64,000 nucleotides of DNA from Metopolophium dirhodum (taxonomy: Eukaryota > Arthropoda > Insecta > Hemiptera > Aphididae): NCBI RefSeq assembly GCF_019925205.1, contig NC_083560.1, positions 120,253,062 through 120,317,061 of the forward strand, in the 5' to 3' direction. A program made the translations under genes and the position numbers. Positions 50,360-62,396 of the stretch are shown in pieces. The first letter of the stretch is position 1. Each line of letters starts with the position of its first letter. The notes under the pieces are model-generated. The model was not told where the DNA came from. It did not search any database and saw only the letters and a list, made by a program, of their open reading frames with translations.

Positions 50360-51122
50360 TAAACACTACATAATTTATCATACACACGTATATCGTTAAC
50401 TAAAAAATGTAATGATAAATTTAAAGGTCCATTAGAATATTTGATTAACTGTGAGTCTGCATTGGAAATGTCGGAAAAACTGCTGAGTATTTACGAGCAG
50501 AAGTCTGAGGCAAGTATACATTTGCTTCAACAAAAATTTTTCAGTTATTCGAGGGAACCGACAGATTACATGTCGACGCATATTTCTAAATTGGTCAATT
50601 TATTTAGAAAGGAAACTGAGTGTAGCGGGTGAACCAGTTACGGATAACATGGTTATGACAAAAATCTTAGTGACATTACCAAAAGAATATAAACATTTTT
50701 ACAGTGCTCGGGATTCTGATAATACGTAAATAGGTACGTAATAGTCTTGTTGATTCGGATTTGAAGGAACAGGACGCCGTCTAGATAAAATCAGCTTTAT
50801 AACATTTGTAAACAAGTTTTGGATAGGTAACATTTTTTTTTCGGTATTTTTTGTAAGAAGGAATAGAAATATTATTTTTTTTTTTTTTGTATTTTTGTCA
50901 GGATGTCCTGATAAACTCTAATAGACTATATTATTGTGTACATTATAATGTCTATGTAGCAAGTTAAATATTACTTTTATTAAAATGCATGATAAATTTA
51001 AATTTAACATTATATCTTTGATGCATTAAAATGTTTTAACTATATATGTCTTCAGACTATAGAGATTACAAATTTGAAGTGAAAATAAATTGTAAAATAA
51101 TATTTCTGAAAATTGCAGAAAA

Positions 51123-51567
51123 ATGAAGAAATCCACTTTGTCCGTGCTGCAGGTAATTACAACCATATTATACAGTTGTGAGGTAAATGCGCTGAGATGC
51201 GAGTTCACCGACTATAGTTCGTGTGACTTTTCACTCGGCACTGCAAACTGCTCTACTACCAATAATGATTGCATTGTAGGAAATGGGCCACCGTATTGTT
51301 ATGCCACTTGGTATAACAATACGTTATTTAATGAAGTGGCTATAAAGTTTAAGGTAATATTACTTAATAATTATAGAATTGTATTTAATTTTATCATGTT
51401 TTTATTTTAATAACAATTTATAGGGTTGCATTTACTCACGACACGACTGTGAAAAAGCGGAATGCGTGGCAACGAATAGTTTTCGTTCCAAAAAGATCAA
51501 TCTGAGTTGCTGCTGTAATATGGATGGTTGCAAATCATTATTTTATGGACCCGGACACTATAAATAG
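51123..51567 (+). CDS. Unit 33: intact ectodomain-like secreted protein (S5T, T47N)
   Basis: Open in both exons, with the GTAATA donor. The intron lacks the usual early stop because 'gtaatataac' has become 'gtaatattac', so an unspliced transcript would read 18 codons further. S5T links it to units 37 and 38. The gag fragment after it has a private one-base deletion. Confidence 0.68.
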
Positions 51568-52329
51568 TAAACACTACATAATTTATGATACACACGTATA
51601 TCGTTAACTAAAAAATGTAATGATAAATTTAAAGGTCCATTAGAATATTTGATTAACTGTGAGTCTGCTTTGAAATGTCGGAAAAACTACTGAGTATTTA
51701 CGAGCAGAAGACTGAGGCAAGTATACATTTGCTTCAACAAAAATTTTTCAGTTATTCGAGGGAACCGACAGATTACATGTCGACGCATATTTCTAAATTG
51801 GTCAATTTATTTAGAAAGGAAACTGAGTGTAGCGGGTGAACCAGTTACGGATAACATGGTTATGACAAAAATCTTAGTGACATTACCAAAAGAATATAAA
51901 CATTTTTACAGTGCTCGGGATTCTGATAATACGTAAATAGGTACGTAATAGTCTTGTTGATTCGGATTTGAAGGAACAGGACGCCGTCTAGATAAAATCA
52001 GCTTTATAACTTTTGTAAACAAGTTTTGGATAGGTAACATTTTTTTTTCGGTATTTTTTGTAAGAAGGAATAGAAATATTATTTTTTTTTTTTTTGTATT
52101 TTTGTCAGGATGTCCTGATAAACTCTAATAGACTATATTATTGTGTACATTATAATGTCTATGTAGCAAGTTAAATATTACTTTTATTAAAATGCATGAT
52201 AAATTTAAATTTAACATTATATCTTCGATGCATTAAAATGTTTTAACTATATATGTCTTCAGACTATAGAGATTACAAATTTGAAGTGAAAATAAATTGT
52301 AAAATAATATTTCTGAAAATTGCAGAAAA

Positions 52330-52774
52330 ATTAAGAAATCCAGTTTGTCCGTGCTGCAGGTAATTACAACCATATTATACAGTTGTGAGGTAAATGCGCT
52401 GAGATGCGAGTTCACCGACTATAGTTCGTGTGACTTTTCACTCGTCACTGCAAACTGCTCTACTTCCACTAATGATTGCATTGTAGGAAATGGGCCACCG
52501 TATTGTTATGCCACTTGGTATAACAATACGTTATTTAATGAAGTGGCTATAAAGTTTAAGGTAATATAACTTAATAATTATAGAATTGTATTTAATTTTA
52601 TCATGTTTTTATTTTAATAACAATTTATAGGGTTGCATTTACTCACGACACGACTGTGAAAAAGCGGAATGCGTGGCAACGAATAGTTTTCGTTCCAAAA
52701 AGATCAATCTGAGTTGCTGCTGTAATATGGATGGTTGCAAATCATTATTTTATGGACCCGGACACTATAAATAG
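52330..52774 (+). pseudogene. Unit 34: start codon lost by substitution
   Basis: The start reads gcagaaaaattaag: ATG to ATT with the A run kept, so it arose independently of the ATT class in units 5-9. It carries G39V and T46S. The gag fragment after it is altered near its start (gaatatagataac). Confidence 0.72.
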
Positions 52775-53535
52775 TAAACACTACATAATTTATCATACAC
52801 ACGTATATCGTTAACTTAAAAATGTAATGACAAATTTAAAGGTCCATTAGAATATAGATAACTGTGAGTCTGCGTTGGAAATGTCGGAAAAACTGCTGAG
52901 TATTTACGAGCAGAAGTCTGAGGTAAGTATACATTTGCTTCAACAAAAATTTTTCAGTTATTCGAGGGAACCGACAGATTACATGTCGACGCGTATTTCT
53001 AAATTGGTCAATTTATTTAGAAAGGAAACTGAGTGTAGCGGGTGAACCAGTTACGGATAACATGGTTATGACAAAAATCTTAGTGACATTACCAAAAGAA
53101 TATAAACATTTTTACAGTGCTCGGGATTCTGATAATACGTAAATAGGTACGTAATAGTCTTGTTGATTCGGATTTGAAGGAACAGGACGCCGTCTAGATA
53201 AAATCAGCTTTATAACTTTTGTAAACAAGTTTTGGATAGGTAACATTTTTTTTTCGGTATTTTTTGTAAGAAGGAATAGAAATATTATTTTTTTTTTTTT
53301 TGTATTTTTGTCAGGATGTCCTGATAAACTCTAATAGACTATATTATTGTGTACATTATAATGTCTATGTAGCAAGTTAAATATTACTTTTATTAAAATG
53401 CATGATAAATTTAAATTTAACATTATATCTTCGATGCATTAAAATGTTTTAACTATATATGTCTTCAGACTATAGAGATTACAAATTTGAAGTGAAAATA
53501 AATTGTAAAATAATATTTCTGAAAATTGCAGAAAA

Positions 53536-53980
53536 ATTAAGAAATCCAGTTTGTCCGTGCTGCAGGTAATTACAACCATATTATACAGTTGTGAGGTAAA
53601 TGCGCTGAGATGCGAGTTCACCGACTATAGTTCGTGTGACTTTTCACTCGTCACTGCAAACTGCTCTACTTCCACTAATGATTGCATTGTAGGAAATGGG
53701 CCACCGTATTGTTATGCCACTTGGTATAACAATACGTTATTTAATGAAGTGGCTATAAAGTTTAAGGTAATATAACTTAATAATTATAGAATTGTATTTA
53801 ATTTTATCATGTTTTTATTTTAATAACAATTTATAGGGTTGCATTTACTCACGACACGACTGTGAAAAAGCGGAATGCGTGGCAACGAATAGTTTTCGTT
53901 CCAAAAAGATCAATCTGAGTTGCTGCTGTAATATGGATGGTTGCAAATCATTATTTTATGGACCCGGACACTATAAATAG
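53536..53980 (+). pseudogene. Unit 35: start codon lost, near-identical to unit 34
   Basis: It shares the lost start, G39V, T46S and the altered gag start with unit 34 at 1206-bp spacing, pointing to a very recent duplication. Confidence 0.72.
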
Positions 53981-54741
53981 TAAACACTACATAATTTATC
54001 ATACACACGTATATCGTTAACTTAAAAATGTAATGACAAATTTAAAGGTCCATTAGAATATAGATAACTGTGAGTCTGCGTTGGAAATGTCGGAAAAACT
54101 GCTGAGTATTTACGAGCAGAAGTCTGAGGTAAGTATACATTTGCTTCAACAAAAATTTTTCAGTTATTCGAGGGAACCGACAGATTACATGTCGACGCGT
54201 ATTTCTAAATTGGTCAATTTATTTAGAAAGGAAACTGAGTGTAGCGGGTGAACCAGTTACGGATAACATGGTTATGACAAAAATCTTAGTGACATTACCA
54301 AAAGAATATAAACATTTTTACAGTGCTCGGGATTCTGATAATACGTAAATAGGTACGTAATAGTCTTGTTGATTCGGATTTGAAGGAACAGGACGCCGTC
54401 TAGATAAAATCAGCTTTATAACTTTTGTAAACAAGTTTTGGATAGGTAACATTTTTTTTTCGGTATTTTTTGTAAGAAGGAATAGAAATATTATTTTTTT
54501 TTTTTTTGTATTTTTGTCAGGATGTCCTGATAAACTCTAATAGACTATATTATTGTGTACATTATAATGTCTATGTAGCAAGTTAAATATTACTTTTATT
54601 AAAATGCATGATAAATTTAAATTTAACATTATATCTTCGATGCATTAAAATGTTTTAACTATATATGTCTTCAGACTATAGAGATTACAAATTTGAAGTG
54701 AAAATAAATTGTAAAATAATATTTCTGAAAATTGCAGAAAA

Positions 54742-55186
54742 ATTAAGAAATCCAGTTTGTCCGTGCTGCAGGTAATTACAACCATATTATACAGTTGTGA
54801 GGTAAATGCGCTGAGATGCGAGTTCACCGACTATAGTTCGTGTGACTTTTCACTCGTCACTGCAAACTGCTCTACTACCACTAATGATTGCATTGTAGGA
54901 AATGGGCCACCGTATTGTTATGCCACTTGGTATAACAATACGTTATTTAATGAAGTGGCTATAAAGTTTAAGGTAATATAACTTAATAATTATAGAATTG
55001 TATTTAATTTTATCATGTTTTTATTTTAATAACAATTTATAGAGTCGCATTTACTCACGACACGACTGTGAAAAAGCGGAATGCGTGGCAACGAATAGTT
55101 TTCGTTCCAAAAAGATCAATCTGAGTTGCTGCTGTAATATGGATGGTTGCAAATCATTATTTTATGGACCCGGACACTATAAATAG
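54742..55186 (+). pseudogene. Unit 36: start codon lost and core cysteine lost
   Basis: It has the same lost start and G39V. Exon 2 begins AGTCGC instead of GGTTGC, changing G78-C79 to S-R and removing a conserved cysteine. Confidence 0.78.
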
Positions 55187-55948
55187 TAAACACTACATAA
55201 TTTATCATACACACGTGTATCGTTAACTAAAAAATGTAATGATAAATTTAAAGGTCCATTAGAATATTTGATTAACTGTGAGTCTGCATTGGAAATGTCG
55301 GAAAAACTGCTGAGTATTTACGAGCAGAAGTCTGAGGCAAGTATACATTTGCTTCAACAAAAATTTTTCAGTTATTCGAGGGAACCGACAGATTACATGT
55401 CGACGCATATTTCTAAATTGGTCAATTTATTTAGAAAGGAAACTGAGTGTAGCGGGTGAACCAGTTACGGATAACATGGTTATGACAAAAATCTTAGTGA
55501 CATTACCAAAAGAATATAAACATTTTTACAGTGCTCGGGATTCTGATAATACGTAAATAGGTACGTAATAGTCTTGTTGATTCGGATTTGAAGGAACAGG
55601 ACGCCGTCTAGATAAAATCAGCTTTATAACTTTTGTAAACAAGTTTTGGATAGGTAACATTTTTTTTTCGGTATTTTTTGTAAGAAGGAATAGAAATATT
55701 ATTTTTTTTTTTTTGTATTTTTGTCAGGATGTCCTGATCAACTCTAATAGACTATATTATTGTGTACATTATAATGTCTATGTAGCAAGTTAAATATTAC
55801 TTTTATTAAAATGCATGATAAATTTAAATTTAACATTATATCTTCGATGCATTAAAATGTTTTAACTATATATGTCTTCAGACTATAGAGATTACAAATT
55901 TGAAGTGAAAATAAATTGTAAAATAATATTTCTGAAAATTGCAGAAAA

Positions 55949-56393
55949 ATGAAGAAATCCACTTTGTCCGTGCTGCAGGTAATTACAACCATATTATACA
56001 GTTGTGAGGTAAATGCGCTGAGATGCGAGTTCACCGACTATAGTTTGTGTGACTTTTCACTCGGCACTGCAAACTGCTCTACTACCACTAATGATTGCAT
56101 TGTAGGAAATGGGCCACCGTATTGTTATGCCACTTGGTATAACAATACGTTATTTAATGAAGTTGCTATAAAGTTTAAGGTAATATAACTTAATAATTAT
56201 AGAATTGTATTTAATTTTATCATGTTTTTATTTTAATAACAATTTATAGAGTCGCATTTACTCACGACACGACTGTGAAAAAGCGGAATGCGTGGCAACG
56301 AATAGTTTTCGTTCCAAAAAGATCAATCTGAGTTGCTGCTGTAATATGGATGGTTGCAAATCATTATTTTATGGACCCGGACACTATAAATAG
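55949..56393 (+). CDS. Unit 37: open frame but core cysteine lost
   Basis: The ATG and both exons are open, with S5T and S33L. G78-C79 is S-R as in unit 36, leaving 11 cysteines and breaking the GC-x6-C motif at the exon junction. The protein could be made but would probably misfold or gain a free thiol. Confidence 0.55.
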
Positions 56394-57155
56394 TAAACAC
56401 TACATAATTTATCATACACACGTGTATCGTTAACTAAAAAATGTAATGATAAATTTATAGGTCCATTAGAATATTTGATTAACTGTGAGTCTGCATTGGA
56501 AATGTCGGAAAAACTGCTGAGTATTTACGAGCAGAAGTCTGAGGCAAGTATACATTTGCTTCAACAAAAATTTTTCAGTTATTCGAGGGAACCGACAGAT
56601 TACATGTCGACGCATATTTCTAAATTGGTCAATTTATTTAGAAAGGAAACTGAGTGTAGCGGGTGAACCAGTTACGGATAACATGGTTATGACAAAAATC
56701 TTAGTGACATTACCAAAAGAATATAAACATTTTTACAGTGCTCGGGATTCTGATAATACGTAAATAGGTACGTAATAGTCTTGTTGATTCGGATTTGAAG
56801 GAACAGGACGCCGTCTAGATAAAATCAGCTTTATAACTTTTGTAAACAAGTTTTGGATAGGTAACATTTTTTTTTCGGTATTTTTTGTAAGAAGGAATAG
56901 AAATATTATTTTTTTTTTTTTGTATTTTTGTCAGGATGTCCTGATCAACTCTAATAGACTATATTATTGTGTACATTATAATGTCTATGTAGCAAGTTAA
57001 ATATTACTTTTATTAAAATGCATGATAAATTTAAATTTAACATTATATCTTCGATGCATTAAAATGTTTTAACTATATATGTCTTCAGACTATAGAGATT
57101 ACAAATTTAAAGTGAAAATAAATTGTAAAATAATATTTCTGAAAATTGCAGAAAA

Positions 57156-57600
57156 ATGAAGAAATCCACTTTGTCCGTGCTGCAGGTAATTACAACCATA
57201 TTATACAGTTGTGAGGTAAATGCGCTGAGATGCGAGTTCACCGACTATAGTTTGTGTGACTTTTCACTCGGCACTGCAAACTGCTCTACTACCACTAATG
57301 ATTGCATTGTAGGAAATGGGCCACCGTATTGTTATGCCACTTGGTATAACAATACGTTATTTAATGAAGTGGCTATAAAGTTTAAGGTAATATAACTTAA
57401 TAATTATAGAATTGTATTTAATTTTATCATGTTTTTATTTTAATAACAATTTATAGAGTCGCATTTACTCACGACACGACTGTGAAAAAGCGGAATGCGT
57501 GGCAACGAATAGTTTTCGTTCCAAAAAGATCAATCTGAGTTGCTGCTGTAATATGGATGGTTGCAAATCATTATTTTATGGACCCGGACACTATAAATAG
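57156..57600 (+). CDS. Unit 38: last unit, open frame but core cysteine lost
   Basis: It has the same S5T, S33L and S-R changes as unit 37. It is the terminal complete gene; only its gag fragment is cut by the array boundary. Confidence 0.55.
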
Positions 57601-57663
57601 TAAACACTACATAATTTATCATACACACGTATATCGTTAACTAAAAAATGTAATGATAAATTT

Positions 57664-57812
57664 AAAGGTCCATTAGAATATTTGATTAACTGTGAGTCTG
57701 CATTGGAAATGTCGGAAAAACTGCTGAGTATTTACGAGCAGAAGTCTGAGGCAAGTATACATTTGCTTCAACAAAAATTTTTCAGTTATTCAAGGGAACC
57801 GACAGATTACAT
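57664..57812 (+). pseudogene. Truncated copia gag fragment at array end
   Basis: It matches the other gag fragments up to PTDYM and then switches at 57813 to the segmental duplication. The junction lies at a short shared word (the gttttata of 9883 follows directly). Confidence 0.85.
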
Positions 57813-58449
57813 GTTTTATAGTATACAGTATAAAATATATATTTACCATAGTTTTAATTTAACCGTATAATGTAGACAATAATTTTACATAGATAAATAA
57901 TTTTATTTAGTTTTTGTTTGATGAAAATTGCAATTTCATATTGCTATGCCTACGTTAATTTAATTTTAAAAATAATAATTTTCTTGACTCACCCAACACT
58001 TTTGAAAATTGTCTACAGTTCTGTTAAAATATATTGTGTGATACCAATATAATATACTCGCGGTATACTAACATTTAATAGTTCCATTAAAATATTTTAA
58101 TACAAATTAATTTTTTAAGCACTTTTAGTAACTATTTCATTTTAAATTTTATAATATAATATCATATTATCATCATCGTCATAATCTAATATTTAATGTA
58201 TTTTTACCTAAATACAAATTATTGTATTACAGTACCTGCCTATTTTGTGTACTTTGTATTAAATATAATATAAAATTACTGATTTAACGAAATCATTCAA
58301 AATTGTCCACTTTACTGCATATGATATAAGTACCTACTACTTGTATGTACACAAATATTGTTTGTAACGGTTGCAATACTTGGACGATAATTTTTTATGA
58401 ATTATGTTCATATAATTATTATTCATTACACAAGATGCAACTTACATGC

Positions 58450-59052
58450 CATAACAGCGGTTCCACTTTACGCACATTTGAAAACACTCAGAACTTACAG
58501 AACGCAATGTCTAGCCAGTGGTTTCTATATTAAGTTCTTATGGTATACAGACTTGTCAATTTTGAACTCTAAGATCAAAAACATACCATCAAATTGTAAA
58601 TTATTAAACCAACGATACATTGCATTGGTTATGCGTGAATGTAGTACCTACATAACAGCGATTCCACTTTACGCACATTTGAAAACACTCAGAACTTACA
58701 GAACGCAATGTCTAGTCAGTGGTTCCTATATTAAGTTCTTATAGTGTACAGACTTGTCAATTTTGAACTCTAAGATCAAAAACATACCATCAAATTGTAA
58801 ATTATTAAACCAACGATACATTGCATTGGTTATGCATGAATGTAGTACCTACATAACAGCGATTCCACTTCACGCACATTTGAAAACACTCAGAACTTAC
58901 AGAACGCAATGTCTAGTCAGTGGATCTTATATTAAGTTCTTATAGTATACAGACTTGTCAATTTTGAACTCTAAGATCAAAAACATACCATCAAATTGTA
59001 AATCGTTAAACCAACGATACATTACATTGGTTATGCGTGAATGTAGTTCCTA
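58450..59052 (+). repeat. Three tandem 201-bp repeats
   Basis: Units start at 58450, 58651 and 58852, followed by the same cysteine-rich open tail ending at 59137. One internal unit fewer than the left copy shows that copy number has changed since the duplication. Confidence 0.75.
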
Positions 59053-59718
59053 CATACACAAAAATGAGATCTGTCAATTGCTCAATTGTAAATTACCTAA
59101 CTGTTGTATCTCCAAGTACTATTGTCCAAGTAAATAGGTACACAGTTTTCATTAGTGACTCTTATATTTGAATACAATAGTAGCCTGTAGGTACCTATAC
59201 CATAGTTAAAAGTGGACATTCAACACAAATTGAATATAAATTAGTATTTTGCGTTTTAATACATTTTTATTTAATATAAGGTAAGTAGGTACTATTATAG
59301 GTTGGTACATGATAATAATATGATATATTATTATTTTTAACTGATTCTAAGTGCATAACAATTAATTTAAATTATATAAACAATGTTTTTTGCTCAATAT
59401 AAATTTTAAGTTTCAGTATGACATAAAGGTTTAACAGAACATTTGACTTATATACTTATTGACAAATTGAATTTTTTCTTTCATTATAAGGTTTTATTCA
59501 TTTTACTGGTAACCATTATTCATTGTTTCTCTATGACTAAATACTTTTAGGTAAGTATTATAATTTATTAGCTTTTTATTTTTTTAAGGATGTGTTTAAA
59601 ATTGGCATACATTTGTATAATTGTATATGTATGTTTAAATTAATTTATAATTTATCATACACACATATATCGTTAACTAAAAAATGTAATAATAAATTTA
59701 TTTTTATTTTTATCTTAG

Positions 59719-59825
59719 CTGAACCACAATATAGAATCATATTATATAAAGTGCTGTATGAAACAGCAGGGTATATTATGTTCCTATAGTTGTTTGTTAT
59801 GGAGCATTTAATATATATAAATTTG
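59719..59825 (+). pseudogene. Broken copy of the hydrophobic exon
   Basis: The acceptor (tttttatcttag) and AEPQYRIILYKVLYETAG are kept. Three inserted bases (ata in gttcctatagttg) create a TAG, and the 3' end with its splice donor is replaced by AT-rich sequence. It cannot serve as an exon of a longer protein. Confidence 0.6.
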
Positions 59826-61440
59826 TTGAAATTATATTAAAAGTATGCTGTTGTTAATGATAAAAGTTCAAAAACATATGATTAGATATGAGGTACAAAT
59901 ATAAACATTCAGTAAAATTTTTATGTATCTACAGTTATTCGTTTTTGAATAACAATAAAATAACAAAACCGCTACATGAGGAATCGAGTGAATATCCAAT
60001 ATTGTGAAAAAATGAACTTCAAACGTTCGTAAAAATTTAATTTGAATTTCTTATTGACATTTTTTTTTTTGATAAAGGTAGATAATCTTTTAAGCAATCT
60101 TGTATTACATTTTAAAATCTTATATTTAAAAGGAAAAATTTTTATCAATTCTTAACTCAAAATAATTTGGTAATTTTCGTGATTTTTCCATATTTTGTCA
60201 ATTTTTGAACTTTAAATGCTTATAAAAATAAACTGTGACTAAGGATTTTTAATATTTTTCAAATGTCATTGTTACAATATAGTAGGAGCCTTGTATTAAA
60301 TTTTCAAACTTTTTTACCCGATCAAGTTTTATTGACATCTTTATAAAAAAAGACTAATACAATTGGAAACTGGAAATGTTCCTAATTAGTTCAAAACAAA
60401 TTAAAATATTTTGAAAATGTTATCGTGTATAGAATATACTAATATAAATGACCACTGAAAATTTCATGTGTATACGTTCGTTTGTTTTAGAGTTACACCA
60501 AAAACCAAAATCGATTTTGTGGAAAAATTTCCAATCTATTGGAAATTTTAAATTTTGATCTCCCAATGCACCAACGATATTCATTTTCCCATCGAACAAG
60601 ATACTAAAGTTGAAAATCCAATCATTATTTCGATTACTTATCGTGTACATAGACACAAAAAAAAAATAAAAAAAAAAACACACATCATTGTAAAATCAAT
60701 ACATTCATCGTTCCACTCAGAATCTAAAATGAAAAAATGATATATATGACAGTATTTTGATATGGATGTGTTTAATATCTTCACATTTAACAAAATATAA
60801 AACAAAATTAAATTTAAAATATTATATAGGTTACTTAACTTTTATATATTAACATGAATAACTTAATATTTATATTTTAATAAATATTAATATTTAATGG
60901 AGATTTGTTGCAAAGTTTGAAAATTAATTTAAAATAGATGCATGTAATAACGTGTTATCTCGTTGCCTACTGACATTAATAAATTTAAGGATGAATAACA
61001 GTTTTTTGGATGGTAAAATTAAAGTTGAACGGTTGACGGTAGTATTTCGTTTAAATAATAAAAAATCGTTGGATAGGTCAGAAAAGTGTTGAGTATTTAT
61101 ATTTTGTTTAAGGTTTGTAAATTTATATAGGTACATAATTTGTGGGACAGAAAATTTATTATGCCTATAAATAAATCATAAATAGTCAAAATATTTTTAA
61201 AATTGTATGGCGTTTAGAAAGTACTAATAAAAATATTCTGTTAAAAACTCAAGTATCTATGGTTATGTGTTTTTGAATTACACAAAAACTGATTTTGCGT
61301 AAAAATTCCCGTGTTTCCATAATTTTTTTTTGTTGTTTGCTGACGCTTACGAAAATTACTGGGAATTTTTACCTCCCGAATGCAACCATACATTCACTTT
61401 AAAAACATCAATAAGGAAAATATTATACATACCTATAATT
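59826..61440. repeat. Dispersed AT-rich repeat copies; no gene seen
   Basis: At least two copies of the repeat seen at 1786-2720 are recognisable by 'tatctacagttattcg', 'gtatctatggttatgtg' and the 'atacattcatcg' end. Open frames here are short and without domain character. Confidence 0.45.
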
Positions 61441-62396
61441 ACTTAGAAATCCAGCCTCTACTTCTAAATTATAATTAAAATCGTGCTTATACATTACCAA
61501 TCCTCGTATACGACAAAATATTATAGATAATTGCAGTCTGATCATCCACGTTCAGGGTTTTCCAGTTATATAAACGACCACGTTCTTGCTGTGAATCAAC
61601 GGAAATCGGGAAATGCGTGTAATGAAAATAATATCGTCTGACGTGCGTGTAAAACGGTGGACGGTTATTTAACAGTAAATGAATTAAAAGTATTTAACAA
61701 TATATTATAATTTGAAATTATTAACGGAGTCGGTGTCCGCGACTAGTGCGTGAAGCTCGTGCGTACTATATTATACTGCATAGACTATTATGGACGGCGT
61801 ACCGACGAAGGACAATATAATTAGGCTGATGCTTAGGAGGGGGCTGCCGCGATCTCATTGGCTATTGCTGCAGTATTACGATCTAAGACGAATCGTTTAA
61901 TATTATTATACCTATAGTGAATTTTATAATAAAAATAAAAAACACATTGTAATTGCTCCGCTCTGAATCTAAAACAATAATTGCACGTACGCCAGCGTGT
62001 TGAACAATGCCGACACGTGTTAATCTAAAAAATCAGAAAAATGTACATAATATTATCACTGACCTAAATACACGGAACTCGTGTATTAATCAAAATACGA
62101 TCCTGATAGAAAGTCGCCACATTCATTCCGAGTCATGGAAAACATGATTCGCACGCGGGTGTGCTATAGAACATGGTCGTGACCGTTCGCCCTCAGCCGG
62201 TAGATATGAAATCAATTGTTATCGAGTTCGAATTTGTTCGATATAATAATTTTATATTTTAGTATTTTACACATATAGAACAGCACTCACATTAATAACC
62301 ATTTACGAGTTTACGACCAATACAAAGATTACTAGCGGCGAAGACAAGATTATAAATTGCCTAAATTGTTCCCCTTAAATAATAGCCACTAAGAGG
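61441..62396. other. CpG-richer intergenic region, possible promoter zone
   Basis: Between about 61550 and 62200 the sequence is richer in CG dinucleotides than its surroundings (for example gtcggtgtccgcgactag and cgtaccgacgaag) and contains attggctattg, an inverted CCAAT. No reading frame or splice pair convinced me. It could be the 5' region of a gene lying outside the window, or an old GC-rich repeat. Confidence 0.25.

Larger units (their letters stand above)
13475..57812 (+). repeat. Tandem array of 38 activin-receptor-ectodomain-like gene units
   Basis: Gene starts (or the equivalent of the lost start) occur at 13600, 14091, 14968 and then every 1201-1210 bp to 57156. A regular unit holds, in order: about 130 bp upstream ending in the acceptor-like ttctgaaaattgcag; exon 1 (231 bp coding); a 70-bp intron; exon 2 (144 bp with stop); about 53 bp of shared intron sequence; a broken copia gag fragment of about 310 bp; and a T-rich spacer. 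Units differ at few positions. Variant sharing shows three-unit repeats (17373-19786 repeated at 20987-23398) and four-unit repeats (31830-35446 repeated at 36650-40264). The array stops abruptly inside the gag part of unit 38. Confidence 0.95.
57813..59825 (+). repeat. Segmental duplication, right copy
   Basis: Collinear with 9883-12100, offset 47,930 bp before and 47,729 bp after the 201-bp repeats because one repeat is missing. Scattered single-base differences show it is not a sequencing echo. Homology fades after 'ggagcattta'. Confidence 0.85.

Noticed and set aside
13475..57812. CRISPR array or bacterial repeat system
   Set aside because: The units are 1.2 kb genes with GT-AG introns in eukaryotic DNA; there are no short repeats with unique spacers.
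13475..57812. Venom-like three-finger toxin family
   Set aside because: The domain belongs to the same broad fold group, but CYATW and the CCC-x4-C ending point to the activin receptor ectodomain instead.
13475..57812. Array is only an assembly artefact
   Set aside because: Units carry many private and block-shared variants and slightly different lengths, which a simple assembly echo would not create. Copy number may still be inexact.
60420..60740. Open frames on both strands in the right flank
   Set aside because: They are inside the dispersed AT-rich repeat and consist of low-complexity residues.
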